From Collimonas arenae (GTDB taxonomy: Bacteria; Pseudomonadota; Gammaproteobacteria; Burkholderiales; Burkholderiaceae_D), in assembly GCF_000786695.1 (NCBI RefSeq), contig NZ_CP009962.1, positions 2,790,001 through 2,854,000 on the forward strand: DNA of 64,000 bases. The letters are read 5' to 3'. A program made the translations under genes and the position numbers. Under the pieces are notes generated by a model. It saw nothing but the letters and a program-made list of their open reading frames with translations, made no database searches and had not been told where the DNA came from. Shown here piece by piece: positions 34,836 through 43,096 of the stretch (within the stretch, counting starts at the first letter, position 1; each line of letters starts with the position of its first letter).

Positions 34836-34977
34836 CCTCTTTGGGACTGATTTCTTTAGTTGGCACGCTCTTTGCACCAAAATGAGGTAAGCGCATAATA
34901 TTGGTGCAGCAAGCCGAATTGCAAGCATAAGTGGATTAAATAATCGCTTAAATGTGCGAATCATAGAAATATGAAAA

Positions 34978-36321
34978 ATGCATACTTCATCTCACGAGAT
35001 TCCTGACATAGATCCTGTATCTGCTGGTTTTACGGTAGATAACAATGGACTTGTTTTTTACAAAGAATCACCACTTTATTTGCCGCCGAAGGAAAGAAGT
35101 GTTCTAAAGCTCCTGCTGCATGCATGGCCAAAAGTGGTTTCGAAAAATGAGTTCAAGCAGCATATTTGGGCAGGGCATATGTCCGATGAAAGTCTTGCGC
35201 GCTGCGTGACGCAACTGCGCCACGCGCTTTCGCATTTTGGGCTCATACAAATCGACTCTTTATATGGATTAGGCTATCGCCTAACAATTCTGTCAGATAA
35301 AGTGGTTGCGCCCAAACCAGCGCAACAGTTCAATGCAAGCTACGCGTCCGATACACCAAAAATTCATCCCGCACTTGCAGTAGCATGTGTCTATGCGCAA
35401 CAATTACTCGAAAATCGATCGGTAGCGGCTTTTCAGCAAGCAGAATCAACGATCCGAGCTGTGCTTTCTCGCGCCCCTTACCACATGGCCGCCAAACTCA
35501 TACTGGCGCAATGTCTGGCTGACAAAATCAGCTGCGGCGTGGACGCCGATATTGCGCTGGTTGAAGACGGGCTGAAAATCCTTGACCAAGTGGTGGACAT
35601 TGCGCCTGAGACTCCAGGCCTGCAATCGCAAATAGCCCACCTGCTTGATTGCAAATGGCAGTTTGGCGAGGCTCGGTTGATGCACGAACAGGCTTTATGT
35701 GCTGCGCCAGAAGATATGCTCACGCATTTCCATTACGGCTTGCATTTGTTGGCAACCAATGCTCCCATCGAAGCAGTCTCCGCGTTTCGTTGTGCCATCG
35801 AACTGAACCCGTTTGTACCGAATTTATCACTGATGCTTATTCGTGCAATGACTTTTGCTGGCGCCGATCCAGCCGACATTGTCATGCAGACCCGCAGTAC
35901 ATGTCGCATGTATCCAGATAACCAGCATGCCTATTTACATTTGCTTTGTGCGCTGGCGCTAAAAGATCCACAGCCAGAAATAGCTCATGCAGCCCGGCAT
36001 ATATTACTGTCGGCTCCCTCTGCAGTATTTTGGGAAGGAAAGATCTCTTACATACTTGCTCGCTGCAATGATTCGGCAGGTGCGCTGGGTGTCATCGCAT
36101 CGCAGGCAGGCGAAAATGTCAGTATTCGAGCGATGCATTCTGCAGCTTTGATTGAAATGGGGCGTGTTGACGAGGCCATGGCAGTGATCAAGGAAGCGGC
36201 CAATAATGGCTGTGGCCCATTGCCGATTTTAGTAAATTCATTGGAAAATTCCTTACTCAAGCTGCATCCGGACTATCCAGCCGTGCACGCAAAGATATTT
36301 GCGCATAGCTACGCTGATTAG
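34978..36321 (+). CDS. HilA/CadC-like winged-helix regulator with TPR domain (paralogue 1)
   Basis: 447 residues. The N-terminal OmpR-type winged helix (LYLPPKERSVLKLLLHAWPK, SDESLARCVTQLRHALSHFG, IDSLYGLGYRL) is followed by a long helical region with TPR-like repeats (AAKLILAQCLADKI, SQIAHLLDCKWQFGEARLMH, FHYGLHLLATNAPIEAVSAF). There is no receiver domain and no membrane helix, as in HilA-type regulators. It is about 60% similar by eye along its length to the gene at 43097, which lies next to a giant adhesin. Divergent from the RiPP precursor, it is a candidate regulator of that locus. The start lacks a strong ribosome site, but the paralogue begins alike (M-x-T...DIDPVS). Confidence 0.88.
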   Translation: MHTSSHEIPDIDPVSAGFTVDNNGLVFYKESPLYLPPKERSVLKLLLHAWPKVVSKNEFKQHIWAGHMSDESLARCVTQLRHALSHFGLIQIDSLYGLGYRLTILSDKVVAPKPAQQFNASYASDTPKIHPALAVACVYAQQLLENRSVAAFQQAESTIRAVLSRAPYHMAAKLILAQCLADKISCGVDADIALVEDGLKILDQVVDIAPETPGLQSQIAHLLDCKWQFGEARLMHEQALCAAPEDMLTHFHYGLHLLATNAPIEAVSAFRCAIELNPFVPNLSLMLIRAMTFAGADPADIVMQTRSTCRMYPDNQHAYLHLLCALALKDPQPEIAHAARHILLSAPSAVFWEGKISYILARCNDSAGALGVIASQAGENVSIRAMHSAALIEMGRVDEAMAVIKEAANNGCGPLPILVNSLENSLLKLHPDYPAVHAKIFAHSYAD

Positions 36322-36323
36322 CC

Positions 36324-36358
36324 GGATTGAGGATTGAGGATTGAGGATTGAGGCTTGA
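36324..36358 (+). repeat. 7-bp tandem repeat GGATTGA
   Basis: Four perfect copies of GGATTGA (36324-36351) and a fifth with one change (GGCTTGA) lie directly after the regulator stop, in the short gap before the convergent kinase operon. Confidence 0.9.
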
Positions 36359-36415
36359 GACCTGACTAGATCCAGGCAAGCGTTTGCACGAGAGGTGAGG
36401 ACTGTAGCTGTTTAA

Positions 36416-38734
36416 TTATTCTCGGCTCCCGTCATCGAACAACGGTAGTCCAATCCGAAAAATTGTGCCGGCTCCCGGGATGCTCTGCGCATCAAACCAG
36501 CCATGGTGCCGCTTGACTACTGCATGTACGACGGAGAGCCCAAGGCCGCGACTGCGAGCAGCTTGCGGTCCATCTTCGCGATGTGCGTGACCTGTGGAAT
36601 TCGAGCCCGACATCAACCGCGCCAGTTTCTTTGCCTCGATTCCGTCACCTTCGTCGCGCACTGTCAGCACGACTTCGGCAGTATCGACCGCCACCTCTAT
36701 GCCAAGGCGGACCGTGCTGTCCGGCGGACTATGCCGAATTGCATTGTTGAGCAGGTTAAGCAGAGCGCGCGCCAGCATCACCTGATCCACCCGGATTGGA
36801 CAATTATCTTCGCCCAGTTCCGGTTCCAATGTTATTCTTCGCACTTTCGCGTAAGACCAAGCCTGGTCGACGGCATCCAGCATAATGGCGCCAGCCTGGG
36901 TCTCTGTGAAACGGTAGTCGCCGGATTCGGCTTCTGCGAGGTCCATGAAACCTTCGGCCAATCCTAGTGTACGCTGCGCTTCGCGTCGAATATCGTGGAC
37001 CAGGCGGTCGACGCCGATACCGGATCCGGGCTGTTCGTAAAGATTCAGCAGGCTCAGGATCGATACTTGCGGGCTGCGCAGGTCGTGGGAAACAAAGCTG
37101 AGCCACTGCTCGCGCTTGCGTTGTGTCAGGCGCTCGATGGTAAAGTCCTGGAGAACCGCCAGCCAGGTGCGCGGGACGGTATCGTTGCTATCAAGCCGCG
37201 CCATACGCAGCCGGAACACCTTGCCCTGCTCAGTGGTGTATTCACCGCTGAACGCCTGCGACCAGTGAATCTCCGGTTGCGGACGGCTGCTGGCGATTTC
37301 ATGCAGCAATGCTGGCAAGCTGCGCCCGCGCAACGGATCATGTGCCACATCCGACGGTGTCAATGCAGGCGCCAGCAGCAGTTGCGCAGCGGCGTTGCTT
37401 TGGCTGATACTGCCGTCGTCCTGGCAGATCAGTACAGCGACCGGCATTTGCCACAACCCTTTGCTCAGCAAAACTTGCATTTGAGACAATCTGTCGATCG
37501 CACGGTCTAGTGCCTGCGTCTGGCTTTCGACGGTATGCAGCGCCGATGACATAGCGCCAGGCGCAGGCTCAAAAGCACCGGCCGGGATAGCATTGAGGGT
37601 GCCGACCCGTTCCCCAAAAAATAGCAGCAGCGCATTGAGTTGGCGCCAGCTCCAAAGAAAATAGGCTATGGCCACGCCAAGTATCGGTGCGACAGGTGGC
37701 AACCAGTAATGTCTCCAGAGCAGATTGACCACGCACAGCAGCAGCCAGCCCAAAGCGACGCAGCAGGCGAAGGACAGGGCGTTGCGCGGGGTGTGCAGAA
37801 ACAACAGGAGCGCCAGAAGGATTGGAAAGAAGGTCCATGCCATTAGCGGCGGTCCCTGCGCAAAAGTGATTGCGCGACCTTGCTGAAGCATATCGATTGC
37901 GTTCGCATGCAGTTCCAGACCTGATATGCGCGCCTGCGGCCCTACGCCCGCGACCGGCACGTCATTGTCCAGGCCGGAGCCACTCACGGCGCCGATCAGA
38001 AGGATTTTTCCTTGCAGGAATTCTGCCGGGACTTCGCCGCGCAAGACGCTGACATAGGGCACGGTACGATAAGTCTTGGATTTGCCGGCAAGGGAGAAGC
38101 CGAATGGTCCCCGTCGTTGCCAGCCAACGGCGCTGGGTGGTTCCAATAGGGTGTCAGCTGACGTGCGGCGGTTCGACGCGATCAGTTCACCGACATATGG
38201 CTGGAGGTTGCCGGCGACGCCTTCTTGGCGAAACAGACGTCGGGCGATACCGTCGGTGTCGGGAGTCAGCTGGACGTGCCCAATCCCTTTGGCGTTGAGT
38301 GCAAACTCGGCTAGCGGTGGCCTGAAGCGGGCAGCGTCAGCCGTGTTGTCATCCAGTTCGACATAGTGCAGCGGCAAAAAAACAGGCAGCTTTCGCATCG
38401 CCATCGCCAGTTCCTGGTCAGCTTCAGGCGTAGCGCCGGGCCGGTCCAGGAACAAATCAAGCAAGACGGCGCGCGGTGCATACGCAGACAGGCGTTGCAG
38501 TAGTTGCGCATGCAGGCTGCGTGACCACGGCCAGGGGCCAAGTTCGTTCAGGCTGCGTTCATCAATGCCGATCAGCAGGATATCGTGCGACGGTTCATGC
38601 ATATCAAACTTGATCAAGCTATCGTATATCGCCAGGTCGGCCTGTACCAGTCCCGGTCGCTGGCCCAGCCACATCATGAGCGGCGGCAGCAGCAAGGCAA
38701 TCAGCACCAATTCGATCAGGAAGCGATGTTTCAT
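36416..38734 (-). CDS. CHASE2-domain sensor histidine kinase
   Basis: 772 residues. An N-terminal membrane helix, then a large extracytoplasmic CHASE2 domain (ILLIGIDERSLNELGPWPWS, AVLLDLFLDRPG, GKILLIGAVSGSGLDNDVPV), three membrane helices (about residues 300-375), a PAS-like region, a HisKA domain (SFVSHDLRSPQVSILSLL with acceptor His) and a HATPase domain (LLNNAIRHSPP, VRDEGDGIEA, RSRGLGLSVVHAVVKRHHGW). It is the last gene of a three-gene operon with a FecR/LysM protein and an OmpR-type regulator, a recurrent CHASE2-FecR-regulator arrangement in proteobacteria. It starts 7 bases after the FecR-like stop, so the operon is tight. Signal unknown. Confidence 0.94.
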   Translation of the reverse strand: MKHRFLIELVLIALLLPPLMMWLGQRPGLVQADLAIYDSLIKFDMHEPSHDILLIGIDERSLNELGPWPWSRSLHAQLLQRLSAYAPRAVLLDLFLDRPGATPEADQELAMAMRKLPVFLPLHYVELDDNTADAARFRPPLAEFALNAKGIGHVQLTPDTDGIARRLFRQEGVAGNLQPYVGELIASNRRTSADTLLEPPSAVGWQRRGPFGFSLAGKSKTYRTVPYVSVLRGEVPAEFLQGKILLIGAVSGSGLDNDVPVAGVGPQARISGLELHANAIDMLQQGRAITFAQGPPLMAWTFFPILLALLLFLHTPRNALSFACCVALGWLLLCVVNLLWRHYWLPPVAPILGVAIAYFLWSWRQLNALLLFFGERVGTLNAIPAGAFEPAPGAMSSALHTVESQTQALDRAIDRLSQMQVLLSKGLWQMPVAVLICQDDGSISQSNAAAQLLLAPALTPSDVAHDPLRGRSLPALLHEIASSRPQPEIHWSQAFSGEYTTEQGKVFRLRMARLDSNDTVPRTWLAVLQDFTIERLTQRKREQWLSFVSHDLRSPQVSILSLLNLYEQPGSGIGVDRLVHDIRREAQRTLGLAEGFMDLAEAESGDYRFTETQAGAIMLDAVDQAWSYAKVRRITLEPELGEDNCPIRVDQVMLARALLNLLNNAIRHSPPDSTVRLGIEVAVDTAEVVLTVRDEGDGIEAKKLARLMSGSNSTGHAHREDGPQAARSRGLGLSVVHAVVKRHHGWFDAQSIPGAGTIFRIGLPLFDDGSRE

Positions 38735-38740
38735 CGGCGA

Positions 38741-40000
38741 CTAGGGAGCAGGTACTTCAAAGCTGCCGCTAAAAGATAACGCGGCGGCTGAGTCCGCCGC
38801 ACCGGTGCTGATATCCGTGCTGCGCCAATAATATTTCCCTGGTACGACGAAAGGCCCTACCGTAACGGTGGTGCCATAAAAAGCAGGATCTTGGGCCAGC
38901 AAGGGACTGAATGCCGCTGTGCGGGCCAGTTCAAACCTGAATGTCTGTCCCGAACGCCCCGGCCAGCGTATTTTGTAGCGGCCGTCCCCCAGGCTCTCGG
39001 CGCCGCTGCGCCGCGAGGCGCTGGCGGCGACATATACGGTGCTGTCGCTGGGCAAGCCTTCTAGCTGACGCTTGTCGAACGCAGTGAGGCGCAGATGATA
39101 GAAACCCGGCGCCAGCGTATCGGGCAGGGTGAAGCGGGGCAGAATGGAGCGCTGTTCGTGCACCAGCTGCAGAAAACCATCATCCCGCGCGAGCTGCAGA
39201 CGGTAACCGCTCGCATCCGCTTGCGGCGCGACCAGGATGTCGCCATCGATTGCGCTTTCGAGGCGCTCAGGCGCAGCCGGGAGCTGGTGCGATTGCAAGG
39301 CTTCGCTACCGGACAGCAATGAGCCGTGCGCTACGCCGACCAAGAGGTTGCGCGGATCTGCCGCTAGCTCGTCGACGGCCACTTTGCCTTCGATGACTTC
39401 AACCGCGACGACATTGTCTTCGTCGCGTACCCGGAAATGCGTACCGCGCACGCCGAGCTCTGCCGATTTAGTGCGGATTTCGAAGTGCCTGCCGTTCTGC
39501 TTTTCGACATGCGATTCCATACGTCCGCTCAATAACTCGAAGCGTACTACCTGGCCGTTGATCACCAGTACCTTAAGAGCGCTGCTGGACGGCACTACAA
39601 CATGACTGCCATCCGCCAGGGTCATGCTTAAAAATGCGTCGTGTTCCGTGACCAGCACATCGCCTGCCTGCACCCCTGCGCCACGCGCCAGCGGCCGTTG
39701 TGCCGCGTTACCGCGCGTGAGCCATGCCGAGCCGGTCAGCTCCGCCACTATCGCCACATTACCGCCCAACATCAGCACCTGGCCCGGCTTCAGATGTTCC
39801 GGAACCTGCACAGCATTGTCCTTTTGTATTTGCCGCCAGTGCAGCGGCGATTGCTCATACTGACGCGAGATATCCCACAAAGTGTCGCCGGGACGCACCA
39901 CATGGGTCTGGCCTTGCTGCGCGAAGGCCTGGCCCGCCAGCGTGATCAATAATAACAACAGCAACAGATTACGGAGAGAGGCCGGGACCGCAGCCGGCAT
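38741..40000 (-). CDS. Exported LysM + FecR-domain protein
   Basis: 419 residues from ATG 40000, chosen because AGGAAGAG stands just upstream and a signal peptide follows at once (LRNLLLLLLLITLAGQAFAQ). Starts at 40039 or 40054 would overlap the regulator gene. A LysM domain (THVVRPGDTLWDISRQYEQ, LKPGQVLMLGG) suggests peptidoglycan contact; it is followed by a FecR-like domain (LLSGRMESHVEKQNGRHFEI, RTKSAELGVRGTHFRVRDED) and C-terminal beta-rich repeats. As in other CHASE2-FecR loci, it probably presents an envelope signal to the CHASE2 kinase in the periplasm (inference). Confidence 0.9.
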   Translation of the reverse strand: MPAAVPASLRNLLLLLLLITLAGQAFAQQGQTHVVRPGDTLWDISRQYEQSPLHWRQIQKDNAVQVPEHLKPGQVLMLGGNVAIVAELTGSAWLTRGNAAQRPLARGAGVQAGDVLVTEHDAFLSMTLADGSHVVVPSSSALKVLVINGQVVRFELLSGRMESHVEKQNGRHFEIRTKSAELGVRGTHFRVRDEDNVVAVEVIEGKVAVDELAADPRNLLVGVAHGSLLSGSEALQSHQLPAAPERLESAIDGDILVAPQADASGYRLQLARDDGFLQLVHEQRSILPRFTLPDTLAPGFYHLRLTAFDKRQLEGLPSDSTVYVAASASRRSGAESLGDGRYKIRWPGRSGQTFRFELARTAAFSPLLAQDPAFYGTTVTVGPFVVPGKYYWRSTDISTGAADSAAALSFSGSFEVPAP

Positions 40001-40016
40001 GGCTCTTCCTGATCGG

Positions 40017-40760
40017 TCAAACAGCAGGTGGAACTTCATTGTGGTGGTTGTCATCGGTTGATTCTAGTCGATAGCCTTGGCCATAAACAGTCTGCAAGCG
40101 TAAGCCGCGGGCAGCATATAAACCCAGTTTCGCGCGCAAGCGATAAATCTGGCTGTCCAGCGCACGGGTCGACAGCTCGCCGTCATGCCCCATGCTTTCC
40201 ATCAGATAGGCGCGTGAAACAGCCTGGCCCAGCTTACGAAACAAAGCGAGCGCCAGTCTGAATTCGCGCTCGGTCAGTTCGAAGTGCTGTTTTTCCCCAT
40301 CCTGCTCGACGCTGACGCTGGACGATGGCCGGTCAAATATCCAGTTGCCGTAACGCTCCAGAGATTTCGTCGGGCGCGGGCGATTACGCTGCAACAGGCG
40401 CCGGATCCGGGCGGCCAGTTCCAGTGGCCGCAGCGGTTTGACAATATAGTCGTCGGCGCCTATACCTAATGCGTTGGCGACATCGTGCTGCGATGAGCGC
40501 GAACTAAGCATGATCACCGGCGTTTCACTTTGCTGATACTGACGCAGCCAGTGTAGCAGTTCGACGCCGTCAAGGTCGGGCACGTTCCAGTCCAGCACCA
40601 GCAGATCGAAGGTTTCGCGTCGCAGGGCCCGGCGCAATGCTTCTCCGCGTTCAAACGTCACGCATGAGACGTTCTCGTCGTCCAGCGCAAGCTGGTTTTC
40701 GAGGGTATGCACCAGATATTCCATCTGGTTTGGTTCGTCTTCAAGTACGGCGATGCGCAT
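40017..40760 (-). CDS. OmpR/PhoB-type response regulator
   Basis: 247 residues from ATG 40760 (MRIAVLEDEPNQMEYLVHTL). The receiver has the acidic cluster (LEDEP), phospho-acceptor Asp in LLVLDWNVPDLDGVELL, the switch Ser/Thr region VIMLSSRS and the conserved Lys in DDYIVKPL. The winged-helix output domain (FELTEREFRLALALFRKLGQ, then ALDSQIYRLRAKLGL and TVYGQGYRLE) is of OmpR type. It heads the operon with the FecR/LysM protein and the CHASE2 kinase and is surely the kinase's partner. The ribosome site is weak. Confidence 0.93.
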   Translation of the reverse strand: MRIAVLEDEPNQMEYLVHTLENQLALDDENVSCVTFERGEALRRALRRETFDLLVLDWNVPDLDGVELLHWLRQYQQSETPVIMLSSRSSQHDVANALGIGADDYIVKPLRPLELAARIRRLLQRNRPRPTKSLERYGNWIFDRPSSSVSVEQDGEKQHFELTEREFRLALALFRKLGQAVSRAYLMESMGHDGELSTRALDSQIYRLRAKLGLYAARGLRLQTVYGQGYRLESTDDNHHNEVPPAV

Positions 40761-41232
40761 CGTGGCGGAGTCAGTTAAGAAGTACGTGAAGAAAGGCCGC
40801 TGCCATGATTGTAGCCAGCAACACTGCATGAAATGAATACATACTAATCTCAGTCATGCAGCAAGGTCTCGAGTTGTTTAAAGATAACTCCTGGTCATCG
40901 AAATCTGTCACGGAAAAAAATCGTCGGCTATTGCTTCTTGCGTCGGGTAGAGGATCATACAAAACATGGCAGCCATTATGGTTATCTCGCGAGAATTTGT
41001 CAGAATCTGTAGCCCGCTCACCCTGGACTAGCGGGTCACGCCATGTTTACGTTATTTTTGCAGTCCGATGTCATCATAAAGCAGAATTCGATTCTGATAA
41101 ATTCTCGCAAAATGCGCTCATTGGACTTTTTCTTTAATAACATAGGCTCCATGCAAACTCAAGACAAGGCGGCTAGCAGTATCGTCAAGCTGAAAATGTC
41201 AGGGCTAGTGGGGCAATTTCAGGAGATAAATC
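40761..41232. other. Intergenic region between the CHASE2 operon and the TpgA-like gene
   Basis: 470 bases of AT-rich DNA holding the divergent promoters. The only ORF of note is a tiny hydrophobic one on the minus strand (40771-40857). Other open frames here are shadows or lack starts. The ribosome site of the downstream lipoprotein gene (AGGAG at 41221-41225) ends the region. Confidence 0.5.
40771..40857 (-). CDS. Possible 28-residue membrane peptide upstream of the response regulator
   Basis: From an ATG at 40857 the frame reads MTEISMYSFHAVLLATIMAA followed by AFLHVLLN and stops ten bases before the response-regulator start. It would be a single hydrophobic helix. The ribosome site is poor, so it could be a leader peptide, a small membrane protein or chance. 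Confidence 0.25.
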   Translation of the reverse strand: MTEISMYSFHAVLLATIMAAAFLHVLLN

Positions 41233-42108
41233 ATGGTTGGTCAAGGACGGTCTGCAATCTCGCGGATGGCGATAAAGTCGTTATTGTTTTCCGCAGCGAT
41301 CCTGGGTACTTTCCTGCTCGCCGGCTGTGCCGGCTTAGGCCTGGCAGACATGTCGCGAGAGCCGGCCAGTCTTGCAGCGCCCAAGGACAAGGACTTTCCT
41401 AATCCAGGTTCCGCGACATTGCGGAATGGTTCGTTTCCCAGCATCGAGGCATTGCGCGCGATGCGGACTGGCATGGATAAAGACCAGGTCCGTGAATTAC
41501 TAGGATCACCGCATTTTAGTGAGGGCGTTATTGGCGTACGGGAGTGGAATTATGTTTTTCATTTTCGAACCGATAAGGGGCCAGGGGATGTGACCTGCCA
41601 ATACATGGTGCGTTTCGACGGGAGTGTACGCGTCAACGGCATGTATTGGCGCAGCCCGGATTGCGCATTGCTGGTCGAGCCGCCGCCGGTCGAATCCCCC
41701 CCCGCCAGGGCAGCAATAGCGCCGCAGAAATTGACCTTGGGAACAGATGGCTTGTTTGGTGCAGAAGGCAGTTCTTTGAATGATATGCGGCCTGAAGGGC
41801 GTTTGAAAGTTGAGCATCTTGCGGCTGACATCAAACGCAACTTCAGGCGCCTCTATTACGTGGTCGTGACGGGATATACCGATCGCCTCGGTTCTGATTC
41901 ATACAAGATAGAACTATCGCTGGCGCGTGCCGACGCAGTTAGTCAATTACTGGCTCAGTACGGCATTGACGCCAAGATTATCCGCATTGCCGGGCTAGGC
42001 GGCAGACAGCCGCTGGTGCAGTGCCCAGGCGCAGTGCAGACGACAGCGTTGCTGACCTGCCTGGAGCCAAACCGGCGCGTTGAAGTCGAGGTGGTTGGAG
42101 AAGAGTGA
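41233..42108 (+). CDS. TpgA-like lipoprotein: BamE-like domain + OmpA peptidoglycan-binding domain
   Basis: 291 residues from ATG 41233, after AGGAGATAAATC. A lipobox (TFLLAGC) marks a lipoprotein. The first domain resembles BamE/SmpA-OmlA (IEALRAMRTGMDKDQVRELL, GSPHFSEG...WNYVFHF), and the second is an OmpA C-terminal domain (VVVTGYTDRLGSDSYKIELS, LARADAVSQLL, NRRVEVEVVGE) that binds peptidoglycan. TpgA of Acinetobacter, which anchors a trimeric autotransporter to the cell wall, has this same architecture. The gene lies ahead of the giant adhesin, and a second copy follows that adhesin, so a role in adhesin anchoring is inferred. Confidence 0.88.
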   Translation: MVGQGRSAISRMAIKSLLFSAAILGTFLLAGCAGLGLADMSREPASLAAPKDKDFPNPGSATLRNGSFPSIEALRAMRTGMDKDQVRELLGSPHFSEGVIGVREWNYVFHFRTDKGPGDVTCQYMVRFDGSVRVNGMYWRSPDCALLVEPPPVESPPARAAIAPQKLTLGTDGLFGAEGSSLNDMRPEGRLKVEHLAADIKRNFRRLYYVVVTGYTDRLGSDSYKIELSLARADAVSQLLAQYGIDAKIIRIAGLGGRQPLVQCPGAVQTTALLTCLEPNRRVEVEVVGEE

Positions 42109-42231
42109 AGTGCAAGCGTATCTGGAGTACTCGTATTGACTAGGTGTTGCTCCGGGTAGCGACGGCGTGAAATATACGTCTCAAGCTGGCGATATTTTAT
42201 TGCCGGGATAAATTTTCAGTAAAGTCTTCCA

Positions 42232-42621
42232 ATGAATCAGATACAAGAATATGAATTGAAACTGGGCGATGAGCAATGGTCGCAGCTGGAGCCGATCTTG
42301 ATCGGAAGACCAGGTGGCCCCGGTATGTGCGCCAAGGACAATCGCCTGTTCATCGAAGCCATTTTATGGGTAGTGTCGAACAAGGCTTTGTGGCATAGCG
42401 TACCGCCACAATTCGGCAAATGGAATGCAACTTATATGCGGTTCCGCCGTTGGACTGAGAGTAATTTCTGGCGGTTTCTTCTCCAAAGCAGGATCCAGGA
42501 TCCCGACCTGTTGCGGATGCTGACCGAGATTGCCGATTACGCTGATTTGTATTCGCAGCGCAGGGAATGGCGACTGTATAGAAGAAACCACAAAAAATTA
42601 TATGCAAGAGAGATTGCTTGA
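42232..42621 (+). pseudogene. IS5-family transposase, N-terminal part only
   Basis: 129 residues resembling the DUF4096-type N-terminal region of IS5-family transposases (LGDEQWSQLEPILIGRPGGP, NRLFIEAILWVVSNKALWHS, PPQFGKWNATYMRFRRWTES). The catalytic DDE part is absent: the frame continues into unrelated residues and stops at 42621. No inverted repeat is seen upstream. It ends 14 bases before the type A repeat at 42636, whose ends resemble IS5-group ends, so both may derive from one ancestral element. Confidence 0.8.
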
Positions 42622-42635
42622 TCCACGAATATCTA

Positions 42636-42816
42636 AGAGGCTGTTGCGAACACAGATGGCTGGGCGCGCCGACGAAGACAGTACGAGCAGTACGGCCAGG
42701 AGAGTGTAGCAGGAATTTCAGACGACATTGTCGTCCGCCTGTGGAACGGCCCGGGCTTGCAAGCCTTGGCGCGCCCTGCAAGGGCAACAACGCCAGGTGT
42801 GTTCGCAACAGCCTCT
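42636..42816 (+). repeat. Dispersed short repeat, type A ends (MITE-like)
   Basis: 181 bases with perfect 19-bp terminal inverted repeats, AGAGGCTGTTGCGAACACA (42636-42654) and its complement (42798-42816). It is the longest of the type A copies and carries the shared core GCCGACGAAGACAGTACGAG and the middle part TTTCAGACGACATTGTCGTC. It sits between the IS5-type fragment and the second HilA-like regulator. Confidence 0.92.
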
Positions 42817-43096
42817 AACAAAGCCAGGCTGGGTACTCACCATATTGGAGAACCGTGGCCTGCACGTGGTTGCCCCTTTCGATGCAAACCAGCAAGTATG
42901 CTGCATCGGGGATGCATGAATGATAAAAAGAGAGACGCATCCTTATGCCTTTCTGATCATTTTGACGATGGCTGTTTTGACGCATCTTTTAAGAAACAGT
43001 CAGATGAAAATATTCCCGCGAAAAATGTTAATCCATCGATCTTAGTACTCGTTATTGATTGCCCGCTTTCTCGTGGCTTGCAGAAAGAGCAGAACT

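Larger units (their letters stand above)
34497..34977. promoter_or_regulatory. Hairpin-rich divergent regulatory region between the RiPP genes and a HilA-like regulator
   Basis: 480 bases with no credible protein gene but four inverted repeats (34543-34576, 34717-34742, 34750-34773, 34812-34835). It must contain the promoters of the precursor (minus strand) and of the regulator at 34978 (plus strand). On the minus strand a TTGACA (34554-34559) in the loop of the first inverted repeat is a possible -35 element, about 60 bases before the precursor start, without a convincing -10. The base composition is AT-rich near both genes. Confidence 0.6.
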
